DNA of 33,101 nt from an uncultured Lachnospiraceae bacterium (GCA_910578085.1 CAJTPM010000001.1:57068-90168), one strand, 5' to 3'. Shown: positions 6,853 to 14,546, numbered from the stretch's first letter. Made by a program: numbers and translations. Notes: a model not told the origin generated them from the letters alone.

Positions 6853-7292
6853 TACAATACCTCTGTTGTTCCACCAAGTGCCTGAATCTTTTCAGTCGCT
6901 GATGCACTGAAAGCATCCGCTTTTACATTCAGCTTTTTGGTAAGTTCTCCGTTTCCAAGGATTTTCACACCGTCTCCGGGATTTTTCACGATCCCCTTCT
7001 CCATCAATGCCTGTACATCCACGGTGCTGTCATTTTCAAATACTTCAAGAGCACTGATATTAATGCTTACGATCTCTTTTCTGTTTCTGTTCTTAAAGCC
7101 TCTCTTGGGAAGTCGCCTGTATAAAGGCATCTGACCGCCCTCAAAACCGATTCTCGGGGCTCCGGAACGGGCTTTCTGTCCTTTATGGCCTTTACCGGCT
7201 GTCTTGCCGTTACCTGAGCCATGTCCACGACCTCTTCTGAAATTATCACTGTGTCTGGAACCTTCCGCAGGTCTCAAATTAGATAAATCCAT
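6852..7292 (-). CDS. rplO: 50S ribosomal protein L15
   Basis: L15 binds 23S rRNA late in 50S assembly. The 146-aa product has the glycine/arginine-rich N-terminal extension (RRGRGHGSGNGKTAGKGHKG, residues ~19-38) that threads into rRNA. A globular C-terminal domain with VKILGNGELTKKLNVKADAF-type sequence follows. AAGGAGG is 10 nt before the ATG at 7292. The stop overlaps the secY start by one base. Confidence 0.98.
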   Translation of the reverse strand: MDLSNLRPAEGSRHSDNFRRGRGHGSGNGKTAGKGHKGQKARSGAPRIGFEGGQMPLYRRLPKRGFKNRNRKEIVSINISALEVFENDSTVDVQALMEKGIVKNPGDGVKILGNGELTKKLNVKADAFSASATEKIQALGGTTEVL

Positions 7293-7315
7293 TCTGATGA
7301 CACCTCCTTCTCTCT

Positions 7316-7504
7316 TTAAGCTTCCTCTACTTTTACTAAGTGTCTTACTTTCTGAATCATGCCTCTGGTTGCTCCGTTATCGGGCAGTTCCACCGTCTGA
7401 TGCATTTTCCGAAGTCCCATTGCAACAACTGTTGCGCGCTGCTTCGGTATCGCGCCGATAGGAGATTTTACCAGAGTGATCTTCAATGTTTTATTATCTG
7501 CCAT
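7316..7504 (-). CDS. rpmD: 50S ribosomal protein L30
   Basis: A small 50S protein of the ferredoxin-like L30 fold. The 62-aa product contains LKITLVKSPIGAIPKQRATV and VRHLVKVEE, both typical of the bacterial family. I choose ATG 7504 because AGGAG is 10 nt upstream; the ATG at 7513 nearly touches the Shine-Dalgarno. Located between rpsE and rplO as usual. Confidence 0.97.
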   Translation of the reverse strand: MADNKTLKITLVKSPIGAIPKQRATVVAMGLRKMHQTVELPDNGATRGMIQKVRHLVKVEEA

Positions 7505-7521
7505 GGGTTTCATTCTCCTTT

Positions 7522-8031
7522 CTAGCTTACAACTTCCTCTACGGATTTACCACGATTCTTTGCTACCTCTTCCGGGGTCTTCAACTGGCTGAGGCCTGAA
7601 ACTGCCGCAAGAACTACGTTCTGCTTATTATTGGAACCCAGAGATTTTGTACGGATATTTCTGATTCCCGCAAGTTCGCAGACAATACGCGCAGGGCCGC
7701 CTGCGATGATACCGGTACCTTCGGGAGCCCTCTTAAGCAGGACCTCTGAAGAACCATATTTTCCGATAAAATCATGTGTAATACTGCCGTTTTCATCTAC
7801 TGCGACGCTGACCAGATTCTTGATCGCGTCCTCTTTGCCTTTTCTGATGGCCTCAGGGATCTCAGTAGCTTTTCCCAGGCCGGCACCTACATGACCATTG
7901 CTGTCACCAACAACCACAAGAGCCGTAAACCGCATATTACGTCCGCCCTTTACAACCTTGGTAACACGTTTGATGGTAACAACTTTTTCCGTTAATTCCA
8001 TGTTGCTTATATCAATGATTGTACGCTTCAT
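7522..8031 (-). CDS. rpsE: 30S ribosomal protein S5
   Basis: S5 contributes to decoding fidelity and the mRNA entry helicase site. The 169-aa product has the N-terminal double-stranded RNA-binding-like domain (VVKGGRNMRFTALVVVGD, GHVGAGLGKATEIPEAIRKG) and a C-terminal domain with GTGIIAGGPARIVCELAGI. Start ATG 8031 follows GGAAGGGAG; the longer frame to 8079 would run into rplR and is rejected. Confidence 0.98.
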   Translation of the reverse strand: MKRTIIDISNMELTEKVVTIKRVTKVVKGGRNMRFTALVVVGDSNGHVGAGLGKATEIPEAIRKGKEDAIKNLVSVAVDENGSITHDFIGKYGSSEVLLKRAPEGTGIIAGGPARIVCELAGIRNIRTKSLGSNNKQNVVLAAVSGLSQLKTPEEVAKNRGKSVEEVVS

Positions 8032-8047
8032 GTACGTTTCTCCCTTC

Positions 8048-8416
8048 CTAGAATGTAAGGCCAGCTTCTCTGGCCGCATCAGCTAACGCTGCTACTTTAC
8101 CCTGGTATATATAGCCGCCTCTGTCAAAGACAACTTCTTTAATACCTTTTTCCACTGCTCTCTTTCCAATTACCGTTCCAAGATACGCCGCTGCGTCAAC
8201 GTTATTCGTCTTCGTAAGCTCCGCTTTCACTTCCTTTTCCACAGTAGAAGCGGCAGCGAGAGTCACTCCGGCTACATCATCGATAATTTGAGCATACATA
8301 TGATTATTACTTCTGAACACTGACAGACGAGGTCTCTCAGCAGTTCCGGACAAACGGTTACGCATTCTTCTGTGTTTTTTTACACGAACTTCCTGTCTTG
8401 ATTTTTTACTAACCAT
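8048..8416 (-). CDS. rplR: 50S ribosomal protein L18
   Basis: L18 binds 5S rRNA and helps dock it on the 50S. The 122-aa product shows RVKKHRRMRNRLSGTAERPR, LSVFRSNNHMYAQIIDD and the C-terminal FDRGGYIYQGKVAALADAAR signature. I choose ATG 8416 because AGGAG lies 9 nt upstream; the alternative GTG 8422 is only 3 nt from it. It sits between rplF and rpsE. Confidence 0.98.
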   Translation of the reverse strand: MVSKKSRQEVRVKKHRRMRNRLSGTAERPRLSVFRSNNHMYAQIIDDVAGVTLAAASTVEKEVKAELTKTNNVDAAAYLGTVIGKRAVEKGIKEVVFDRGGYIYQGKVAALADAAREAGLTF

Positions 8417-8436
8417 TTTCACACTCTCCTTATCCG

Positions 8437-8979
8437 TTATTTCTTACCGGTCTTACCGACTTTACGTCTGATCACTTCATCAGCATACTTGATACCCTTG
8501 CCCTTATAAGGTTCCGGTCTTCTCTTGTCTCTGATTTCAGCTGCAAACTGGCCAACTTTTTCTTTATCAATCCCCTTTACGATGATCACGTTCTGGCCTT
8601 CCAGAACTGTCTCAACGCCTTCAGGATCAGTCATCTCAACCGGGTGGGAATAACCAAGGGATAAGGTAAGCACCTTACCGGCCTTTGCCGCCCTGTAACC
8701 TACGCCGTTCACTTCCAGTTTCTTCTGGAAACCTTCCGTCACACCGACTACCATGTTGTGGATCAGTGTCCTGGTGAGGCCGTGTAAAGATTTCATTCTC
8801 TTTAAATCATTCGGTCTGGATACGGTAACCTCCGCACCTTCCACCTTGATCTCCATCTCGGATGGAAGTACTCTCTCCAGAGTACCCTTAGGACCTTTTA
8901 CAGTCACTTTATTATTTTCTGCAACTTCCACAGTAACACCTGCAGGAATCGCGATTGGCATTCTTCCTATACGTGACAT
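8437..8979 (-). CDS. rplF: 50S ribosomal protein L6
   Basis: L6 has two repeated RNA-binding domains and lies near the sarcin-ricin loop and factor-binding site. The 180-aa product begins MSRIGRMPIAIPAGV and contains GPKGTLER and, near residues 150-165, RRPEPYKGKGIKYADE, the family signature. Length is normal. AGGAGG precedes the ATG at 8979. The 122-nt spacer to rpsH carries nested inverted repeats. Confidence 0.98.
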   Translation of the reverse strand: MSRIGRMPIAIPAGVTVEVAENNKVTVKGPKGTLERVLPSEMEIKVEGAEVTVSRPNDLKRMKSLHGLTRTLIHNMVVGVTEGFQKKLEVNGVGYRAAKAGKVLTLSLGYSHPVEMTDPEGVETVLEGQNVIIVKGIDKEKVGQFAAEIRDKRRPEPYKGKGIKYADEVIRRKVGKTGKK

Positions 8980-9014
8980 GCCCGTACCTCCTATATTCTA
9001 TATTTCTACCACAG

Positions 9015-9070
9015 CGCCGGAGAAAATGCGAAGCATTTTCGATGTGAAATTCAGATTTTGTCAGCCGGCG
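9015..9070 (-). other. Nested inverted repeats in the rpsH-rplF spacer
   Basis: A perfect small hairpin with arms GAAAATGC and GCATTTTC (9022-9040, GAA/TTC loop) lies inside an outer inverted repeat CGCCGG (9015-9020) and CCGGCG (9065-9070). It occupies most of the 122-nt spacer. The plus strand carries the GCGAAGC heptamer at 9028-9034. No U-run follows. Confidence 0.6.
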
Positions 9071-9101
9071 TATTTTACCAGCTTGGAAAATCTTCTTACC
9101 T

Positions 9102-9503
9102 TTACCACACGAATGCTAATACTTCGCCGCCTACGCCTAACTCTCTTGCTTTCTTGTCTGTGATAACGCCCTCATTTGTGGAAACGATAGCGATTCCCAG
9201 GCCGCCCAGAACTCTCGGCATATCTTCTTTGCCCGCATACACGCGAAGTCCCGGCTTGGAAATTCTCTTGATGCCGGAAATGATCTTCTCATTTCTGTCT
9301 GCACCGTACTTCAGGGTAATGCGGATCGTATTGAATGAACCATTTTCAATCACTTCATATTTTTTGATATAGCCTTCATCTGCCAGAATCTGTGCGATAG
9401 CCAGTTTCATTTTGGATGAGGGTACATCTACTGTATCATGTTTTGCAGTATTTGCATTACGGATTCTTGTAAGCATATCTGCAATAGGGTCACTCATTGT
9501 CAT
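9102..9503 (-). CDS. rpsH: 30S ribosomal protein S8
   Basis: S8 binds the central domain of 16S rRNA and, in E. coli, represses spc-operon translation. The 133-aa product starts MTMSDPIADMLTRIRNANTA and ends with the conserved STNEGVITDKKARELGVGGE segment. GGAGG is 9 nt before ATG 9503, favouring the first of two nearby ATGs. Lies between rpsN and rplF. Confidence 0.98.
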   Translation of the reverse strand: MTMSDPIADMLTRIRNANTAKHDTVDVPSSKMKLAIAQILADEGYIKKYEVIENGSFNTIRITLKYGADRNEKIISGIKRISKPGLRVYAGKEDMPRVLGGLGIAIVSTNEGVITDKKARELGVGGEVLAFVW

Positions 9504-9543
9504 GGTCAGTTTCCTCCTTCTTCATTTAGACTCATCGCACATC

Positions 9544-9729
9544 CTACCAGCTTGATTTCTTTACGCCGGGGATCTCGCCCTTATATGCCAACTCACGGAA
9601 GCAAATTCTGCAGATTCCGTATTTTCTTAAATATGCGTGGGGACGACCACAAATTTTGCAGCGGCTGTATGCTCTTGTGGAGAATTTCGGTTTGCGCTGC
9701 TGTTTGATCTTCATCGCTGTTTTAGCCAT
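9544..9729 (-). CDS. rpsN: 30S ribosomal protein S14 type Z
   Basis: This is the short zinc-binding S14 (61 aa). It has two CxxC pairs (C24/C27 and C40/C43) and the sequence CKICGRPHAYLRKYGICRIC. S14 is in the 30S head and is needed for late assembly. The zinc form is the housekeeping one in most Clostridia. AGGAGG lies before the ATG at 9729. Sits between rplE and rpsH as expected. The symbol rpsZ is also used for this type. Confidence 0.98.
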   Translation of the reverse strand: MAKTAMKIKQQRKPKFSTRAYSRCKICGRPHAYLRKYGICRICFRELAYKGEIPGVKKSSW

Positions 9730-9744
9730 GGAATTTACCTCCTG

Positions 9745-10284
9745 TTATTTTTCATAGGGCATGTTGAATAATCTCAGTAACTCGCGCGCCTCTTCGTCCG
9801 TCTTTGCGGTGGTTACGATGATGACATCCATGCCTCTCACTTTATCGATCTTATCATACTCAATTTCCGGGAAGATGATCTGTTCTTTGATGCCCAGCGA
9901 GTAGTTGCCTCTTCCGTCGAACGCGTTGGCGCTGACGCCTCTGAAGTCACGCACACGGGGCAGAGCCAAGTTCACCAGACGATCTAAAAACTCATACATC
10001 TTCTCACCGCGAAGCGTTGTCTTACAGCCGATGGACTGTCCTTCCCTGATTTTGAAGTTTGCGATAGATTTCTTCGCCTTAGTAATAACAGCATGCTGGC
10101 CTGTGATCTTTTCCATATCAGCCACAGCAGCCTCGAGTACCTTCGGATTTTCCTTTGCTTCACCAACACCCATATTTACAACGATCTTGTCGATTTTCGG
10201 AACTTCCATGATATTCTTATAACCAAACTTTTTGATCATAGCATCTACGATCTCATCTTTGTATAAATCTTTTAATCTGCTCAT
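9745..10284 (-). CDS. rplE: 50S ribosomal protein L5
   Basis: L5 is part of the 5S RNP and forms bridge B1b with S13. The 179-aa product has IMEVPKIDKIVVNMGVGEA near residues 25-43, ITKAKKSIANFKIREGQSIG, and the C-terminal IIFPEIEYDKIDKVRGMDV signature. Length is typical. GGAGGG precedes the ATG at 10284. Order rplX-rplE-rpsN is canonical. Confidence 0.98.
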   Translation of the reverse strand: MSRLKDLYKDEIVDAMIKKFGYKNIMEVPKIDKIVVNMGVGEAKENPKVLEAAVADMEKITGQHAVITKAKKSIANFKIREGQSIGCKTTLRGEKMYEFLDRLVNLALPRVRDFRGVSANAFDGRGNYSLGIKEQIIFPEIEYDKIDKVRGMDVIIVTTAKTDEEARELLRLFNMPYEK

Positions 10285-10299
10285 GTTTACCCTCCTTCC

Positions 10300-10611
10300 T
10301 TAACCGATAATATCGCCTGTGGATTTTGCGAAACGTACTTTCTTATCTCCGTCCATCTTAAACCCGATTCTCGTGGGTTTTCCCTTGTGAACATACATCA
10401 CATTGGAAATGTCGATCATAGCTTCTCTCTGAACAATACCGCCGTTAGCGTTTGCTGCGGAGGGTTTCATATGCTTTGTGATCATATTAACGCCTTCTAC
10501 CAGCACTCTGCCCTTCTTGCGGTCAATGTCAAGTACCTTGCCTTCTTTATCTTTGTCTTTACCGGCGATCACTTTCACTGTGTCACCTTTTTTGATTTTT
10601 AACATTGCCAT
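10300..10611 (-). CDS. rplX: 50S ribosomal protein L24
   Basis: L24 is an assembly-initiating 23S rRNA-binding protein near the polypeptide exit. The 103-aa product carries an N-terminal KOW motif (KKGDTVKVIAGKDKDKEGKV, residues 7-26) followed by VLVEGVNMITKHMKPSAANA. AGGAGG is 8 nt before ATG 10611. The gene lies 12 nt after rplN. Confidence 0.98.
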   Translation of the reverse strand: MAMLKIKKGDTVKVIAGKDKDKEGKVLDIDRKKGRVLVEGVNMITKHMKPSAANANGGIVQREAMIDISNVMYVHKGKPTRIGFKMDGDKKVRFAKSTGDIIG

Positions 10612-10623
10612 AACCGGTACCTC

Positions 10624-10992
10624 CTATAATACTTCCGGAGCCAGGGAAACAATCTTCATAAACTGTTTCTCACGAAGCTCTCTTGCTACCGGTCCAAAGA
10701 TACGGGTTCCTCTCGGGGTCTTGTCATCTTTGATAATAACAGCAGCATTTTCATCGAATCTGATGTAAGAACCATCTTTGCGGCGGGCACCCTTTACGGT
10801 ACGCACGACTACAGCTTTTACCACATCGCCTTTTTTCACAACGCCGCCTGGTGTTGCATCTTTGACAGAAGCAACAATTATATCACCAATACTTGCATAT
10901 CTTCTTGTAGAGCCACCCATCACCCTGATGCAAAGCAGTTCTTTCGCACCCGTGTTATCGGCAACTTTCAGTCTGGTTTCCTGCTGAACCAT
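10624..10992 (-). CDS. rplN: 50S ribosomal protein L14
   Basis: L14 forms intersubunit bridges and contacts L19. The 122-aa product is highly typical: MVQQETRLKVADNTGAKELL at the start, then SIGDIIVASVKDATPGGVVK in the middle and VARELREKQFMKIVSLAPEV at the C-terminus. Length equals the family standard. AAAGGAG precedes the ATG at 10992. Confidence 0.98.
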   Translation of the reverse strand: MVQQETRLKVADNTGAKELLCIRVMGGSTRRYASIGDIIVASVKDATPGGVVKKGDVVKAVVVRTVKGARRKDGSYIRFDENAAVIIKDDKTPRGTRIFGPVARELREKQFMKIVSLAPEVL

Positions 10993-11010
10993 GTTGATTC
11001 TCCTTTCAAT

Positions 11011-11265
11011 TTACTTCGCTCTCTCAACAATCTCGACAAGTCTCCATCTCTTGTCCTTGGACAGAGGTCTTGTCTCCATAACCTTCACGGTATCGCCGAT
11101 ATGACAATCATTGTTCTCATCATGAGCTTTCAATTTGTAAGTTCTTTTTACGATCTTGTTGTAAAGCGGATGTCTCTCATTGTTCTGGATCGCCACAACG
11201 ATCGTCTTATCCATTTTATCGCTGACAACCTTGCCAGTACGTGTCTTTCTTAAATTTCTTTCCAC
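11011..11265 (-). CDS. rpsQ: 30S ribosomal protein S17
   Basis: S17 is a primary 16S rRNA-binding OB-fold protein. The product (84 aa) reads ERNLRKTRTGKVVSDKMDKT at its start and TRPLSKDKRWRLVEIVERA at its end. I assign a GTG start at 11265, 8 nt after AAAGGAG. The frame upstream to 11298 has no Shine-Dalgarno and adds non-conserved residues. Thus this is one of two GTG-initiated genes in the run, the other being rpoA. Confidence 0.97.
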   Translation of the reverse strand: MERNLRKTRTGKVVSDKMDKTIVVAIQNNERHPLYNKIVKRTYKLKAHDENNDCHIGDTVKVMETRPLSKDKRWRLVEIVERAK

Positions 11266-11302
11266 GATTTGCTCTCCTTTCCAGTTAATACAATACACAC
11301 AT

Positions 11303-11503
11303 TCAGTTTGCCTTTGCCGTGATCATCGTCTGAATACGGGCAATGTTTCTTCTCACTTCTTTGATTCTTGCTGTATTGTCCAACTGATTCGTTGCGTTCT
11401 GGAACCTCAAATTGAAAAGTTCTTTCTTGGCAGCTACCAGCTCTTCCGCCAGCTCAGCAGAAGTCTTTGCCTTTAAATCTTCCAAATATTTATTAGTTTT
11501 CAT
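11303..11503 (-). CDS. rpmC: 50S ribosomal protein L29
   Basis: L29 sits beside the peptide exit tunnel and contributes to trigger factor/SRP docking. The 66-aa, two-helix product reads MKTNKYLEDLKAKTSAELAE, then ELFNLRFQNATNQLDNTARI, which is the L29 signature. Its start (11503) lies inside the 3' end of rplP, overlapping 11 nt, so translation is coupled. The longer upstream frame is an out-of-frame shadow of rplP. Confidence 0.97.
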   Translation of the reverse strand: MKTNKYLEDLKAKTSAELAEELVAAKKELFNLRFQNATNQLDNTARIKEVRRNIARIQTMITAKAN

Positions 11504-11930
11504 TTGATGCACCGCCTTCCAAGTCTGCTTTAGAAACGACTTTACACTTACACGGAAGCTTATGTGTTGCAAGACGCAGTGCTTCTTTTGCGATATCCTC
11601 AGGCACGCCTGCGATCTCGAAAAGCACACGTCCCGGCTTAACAACTGCTACCCAGTATTCCAGAGTTCCCTTACCGGAACCCATACGTGTTTCTGCTGGT
11701 TTTGTTGTTACAGGTTTATCCGGGAAAATCTTAATCCAGACCTTACCGCCACGTTTCACATAACGGGTCATAGCCACACGGGCTGCCTCGATCTGGTTGG
11801 ATTTGATCCATGCGGGTTCCATTGCGATAATACCATATTCGCCATAGGTAATCGTTGTACCTCTGGTAGGTTTGCCTGCCATAGAACCACGGAACTGTTT
11901 ACGACGTTTTACTCTTTTTGGCATTAACAT
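11493..11930 (-). CDS. rplP: 50S ribosomal protein L16
   Basis: L16 helps organise the A site of the 50S and is a late assembly protein. The 145-aa product begins MLMPKRVKRRKQFRGSMAGK. It contains KVWIKIFPDKPVTTKPAETRMGSGKG split across residues ~64-89, the conserved tip of the protein. Start 11930 is chosen; ATG 11924 is possible. The end overlaps rpmC by 11 nt. Confidence 0.97.
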   Translation of the reverse strand: MLMPKRVKRRKQFRGSMAGKPTRGTTITYGEYGIIAMEPAWIKSNQIEAARVAMTRYVKRGGKVWIKIFPDKPVTTKPAETRMGSGKGTLEYWVAVVKPGRVLFEIAGVPEDIAKEALRLATHKLPCKCKVVSKADLEGGASNEN

Positions 11931-11932
11931 AA

Positions 11933-12589
11933 TTATTTCTCGCTCCCTTCCTTATTTCCTTTGGCGGGAAGTACTTCGCCCTTATAGATCCAGACTTTCA
12001 CACCGACTTTGCCGTATGTGGTATCTGCCTCTGCAAAACCGTAATCAATATCGGCCCTCAGTGTCTGAAGCGGAATCGTACCTTCGCTGTAAAACTCTGT
12101 ACGGGCAATATCGGCGCCGCCCAGACGTCCGGAACATGCCGCCTTGATACCAAGCGCTCTGGCTTTCATCGTTCTGCCCATGCAGGATTTCATCGCTCTT
12201 CTGAAAGACACACGGTTCTCAAGCTGCTGTGCAATGTTTTCTGCAACAAGCTGTGCATCTCTGTCCGGCACTTTGATCTCCTTGATATCGATCAGCACTT
12301 TCTTATCCGTCATTTTGGAAAGCTCTGTCTTTGTCTTTTCGATCTCTGCGCCGCTCTTACCGATCACTACACCGGGTTTTGCTGTATAAATGATAACTTT
12401 TACTCTGTCGGAAGCTCTTTCGATTTCAATTTTGGAGATACCGGCAGCATATAATTTCTTCTTCAGGTATTTTCTGATATTATAGTCTTCTATCAGATAA
12501 TCGGAAAACTCAGCATCAGCATACCATCTGGAATCCCAATCCTTAATAATACCGACTCTGAGGCCGTGAGGATTAACTTTCTGTCCCAT
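11933..12589 (-). CDS. rpsC: 30S ribosomal protein S3
   Basis: S3 lies at the mRNA entry channel. The 218-aa product has an N-terminal MGQKVNPHGLRVGIIKDWDS, a KH-type RNA-binding domain around residues 38-108 (GVVIGKSGAEIEKTKTELSK contains the GxxG loop), and the C-terminal domain with GRLGGADIARTEFYSEGTIP and DTTYGKVGVKVWIYKGE. AAGGAG lies upstream of ATG 12589. The spacer to rplV has a GC-rich hairpin. Confidence 0.98.
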   Translation of the reverse strand: MGQKVNPHGLRVGIIKDWDSRWYADAEFSDYLIEDYNIRKYLKKKLYAAGISKIEIERASDRVKVIIYTAKPGVVIGKSGAEIEKTKTELSKMTDKKVLIDIKEIKVPDRDAQLVAENIAQQLENRVSFRRAMKSCMGRTMKARALGIKAACSGRLGGADIARTEFYSEGTIPLQTLRADIDYGFAEADTTYGKVGVKVWIYKGEVLPAKGNKEGSEK

Positions 12590-12611
12590 ATATCACTTAA
12601 CTCCTTTCTTC

Positions 12612-12630
12612 ATGCCCGCAGCCCGGGCAT
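12612..12630 (-). other. GC-rich hairpin in the rplV-rpsC spacer
   Basis: Arms ATGCCCG (12612-12618) and CGGGCAT (12624-12630) form a perfect 7-bp stem with a 5-nt loop, in the 51-nt spacer just upstream of the rpsC ribosome binding site. No U-run follows. Confidence 0.55.
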
Positions 12631-12640
12631 TCCCTTCCCA

Positions 12641-13027
12641 TTATTTCTCGTTCAGCACAATCTTGATATGGCTCATTCTCTTTTCGATTCTGTAAGCCCT
12701 TCCCTGTGCACGAGGTCTCACACGTTTCATGATAGGGCCGTCGCTTGCATAGCACTCCTCTATATAAAGATTAGCTGCATTCACGCCGTTGTTGTTCTCA
12801 GCATTGGCAATTGCTGATTCCAGTAATTTCTTGATAACGCCGGAAGCATATCTGGGATTATACTCCAGAATAGCAAGAGCGCTTGTCACGTCTTTGCCTC
12901 TGATGGCGTCTAATACAAAGCATGCTTTCTGTACAGGAATCCTTGCGTAAGATAACTTAGCGGAAGGTCTTGTATCTTTCTGAGCATTTCTTTCTCTTTT
13001 AATCTGACTTCTATGTCCTTTAGCCAT
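12641..13027 (-). CDS. rplV: 50S ribosomal protein L22
   Basis: L22 lines the nascent-peptide exit tunnel; its beta-hairpin is a known macrolide-resistance site. The 128-aa product has a short basic N-terminal extension (AKGHRSQIKRERNAQKDTRP). The fold then begins at AKLSYARIPVQKACFVLDAI, and the tunnel-loop region MKRVRPRAQGRAYRIEKRMS lies near residues 98-118. AGGAGG precedes ATG 13027. Confidence 0.98.
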   Translation of the reverse strand: MAKGHRSQIKRERNAQKDTRPSAKLSYARIPVQKACFVLDAIRGKDVTSALAILEYNPRYASGVIKKLLESAIANAENNNGVNAANLYIEECYASDGPIMKRVRPRAQGRAYRIEKRMSHIKIVLNEK

Positions 13028-13044
13028 AGTTTAAACCTCCTTTC

Positions 13045-13069
13045 ATATGAAAATCTTTGATTTTCATAT
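13045..13069 (-). other. Perfect palindromic hairpin in the rpsS-rplV spacer
   Basis: Arms ATATGAAAATC and GATTTTCATAT (11 bp each) flank a TTT/AAA loop in the 49-nt spacer immediately upstream of the rplV Shine-Dalgarno. The stem is A/T-rich and lacks a U-run, so it is not an evident terminator. Confidence 0.65.
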
Positions 13070-13076
13070 CAACCTT

Positions 13077-13358
13077 TCATCTCACTTTGGATTTCTTATC
13101 TTCTTTTGCATGTCCTCTGTAAGTTCTTGTTGCCACGAACTCACCTAATTTATGCCCAACCATATCCTCTGTCACGTAGACAGGCACATGTTTTCTGCCG
13201 TCATGAACCGCGAACGTATGTCCTACGAAAGACGGGAAAATTGTGGAACGGCGGGACCAGGTCTTAATAACCTGTTTCTGGCCTGACGCATTTAAAGCAT
13301 CTACTTTTTTCAGTAAGCTTTCATCTGCGAATGGTCCTTTTTTCAATGATCTCGACAT
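13077..13358 (-). CDS. rpsS: 30S ribosomal protein S19
   Basis: S19 is in the 30S head and pairs with S13. The 93-aa product starts MSRSLKKGPFADESLLKKVD, contains IKTWSRRSTIFPSFVGHTFA and ends with MVGHKLGEFVATRTYRGHA, all family signatures. GAGGAGG precedes ATG 13358. Located between rplB and rplV. Confidence 0.98.
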   Translation of the reverse strand: MSRSLKKGPFADESLLKKVDALNASGQKQVIKTWSRRSTIFPSFVGHTFAVHDGRKHVPVYVTEDMVGHKLGEFVATRTYRGHAKEDKKSKVR

Positions 13359-13380
13359 GATTCTTCCTCCTCAATATGCT

Positions 13381-14223
13381 CTACTTGATAGCTCTGCCGT
13401 CTCTTCTTCTCACAATCAGTTTGTTAGAAGCTTTTTTCTTCTTACGGGTCTTTAAGCCGAGTGCAGGTTTACCCCAGGGTGTGCTCGGGCCCGGACGTCC
13501 AATCGGCGCGCGTCCCTCACCACCGCCGTGCGGATGGTCATTCGGGTTCATAACAGAACCGCGGACTGTAGGTCTGATGCCCATGTGACGTTTCCGCCCT
13601 GCTTTACCAATATTGATAAGGTTGTGATCAACGTTGCCCACCACACCGACTGTAGCGCGGCATACGCCGAGAACCATTCTCATCTCACCGGAAGGAAGAC
13701 GAAGCGTTACGTACTTGCCTTCTTTCGCCATAAGCTGCGCGCTGTTACCGGCACTGCGGACCATCTGGCCGCCCTTGCCCGGATACAGCTCAATGTTGTG
13801 TACCTGGGTACCAACCGGGATGTTCTCAAGAGGCAGACAGTTTCCGACTCTAATTTCCGCCTCGGGACCGTTCATAACCTTCATGCCGTCAGTCAGGCCC
13901 TGGGGCGCAAGGATATAACTTTTCAGTCCGTCTGCGTAACAGATCAGCGCGATATTTGCGGTTCTGTTCGGATCATACTCAATACCGATCACCTTTGCCG
14001 GAATACCATCTTTGGTTCTCTTGAAATCAATGATTCTGTATTTCCGTCTGTTGCCGCCGCCGCGATGACGAACGGTGATCTTACCCTGATTGTTGCGGCC
14101 TGCATGTTTCTTCTTGCTTGCAAGCAGAGACTTTTCAGGTGTAGTCTTTGTAATCTCAGAGAAATCAGAACCAGTCATGTTTCTTCTGGAAGGTGTATAT
14201 GGGTTATAGGTTTTAATTCCCAT
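13381..14223 (-). CDS. rplB: 50S ribosomal protein L2
   Basis: L2 is needed for subunit association and organises the peptidyl-transferase region. The 280-aa product has an OB-like domain, an SH3-like KOW domain and a C-terminal extension. Clear signatures are TVRHRGGGNRRKYRIIDFKR, NPNDHPHGGGEGRAPIGRPG (containing the conserved active-site-proximal histidine) and STPWGKPALGLKTRKKKKAS. AAAGGAG precedes ATG 14223. Confidence 0.99.
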   Translation of the reverse strand: MGIKTYNPYTPSRRNMTGSDFSEITKTTPEKSLLASKKKHAGRNNQGKITVRHRGGGNRRKYRIIDFKRTKDGIPAKVIGIEYDPNRTANIALICYADGLKSYILAPQGLTDGMKVMNGPEAEIRVGNCLPLENIPVGTQVHNIELYPGKGGQMVRSAGNSAQLMAKEGKYVTLRLPSGEMRMVLGVCRATVGVVGNVDHNLINIGKAGRKRHMGIRPTVRGSVMNPNDHPHGGGEGRAPIGRPGPSTPWGKPALGLKTRKKKKASNKLIVRRRDGRAIK

Positions 14224-14246
14224 GTCTTTTTTCTCCTTTCTGCTTT

Positions 14247-14546
14247 TTACAGACCTGCAAAGATTTCAATCTCTTTGCTGTCAGCGGTAAGCTGAACGAT
14301 AGCCTTTTTGGTCTTTGCCGTTCTGCCGACTACCATGCCTCTTCTTTTTTTTCTGCCGTCCAGGTTCATTGTGTTGACTTTCGCCACCCTGGTACCTTCA
14401 AACATTTTTTCCACTGCCTCTTTCACCTGCGTCTTTGTCGCATCGGGATGCACCAGAAATGTATACTTCTTATCTGCCATGCCGGACATGCTCTTCTCTG
14501 TGATGACCGGTTTCAGGATCACGTCATAATATTTCAGATCAGCCAT
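14247..14546 (-). CDS. rplW: 50S ribosomal protein L23
   Basis: L23 is at the tunnel exit and docks trigger factor and SRP. The 99-aa product begins MADLKYYDVILKPVITEKSM and contains TFLVHPDATKTQVKEAVEKM and VNTMNLDGRKKRRGMVVGR. Its start overlaps the rplD stop as TAATG, with GAGGAGG inside the last rplD codons, so translation is coupled. Confidence 0.98.
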   Translation of the reverse strand: MADLKYYDVILKPVITEKSMSGMADKKYTFLVHPDATKTQVKEAVEKMFEGTRVAKVNTMNLDGRKKRRGMVVGRTAKTKKAIVQLTADSKEIEIFAGL

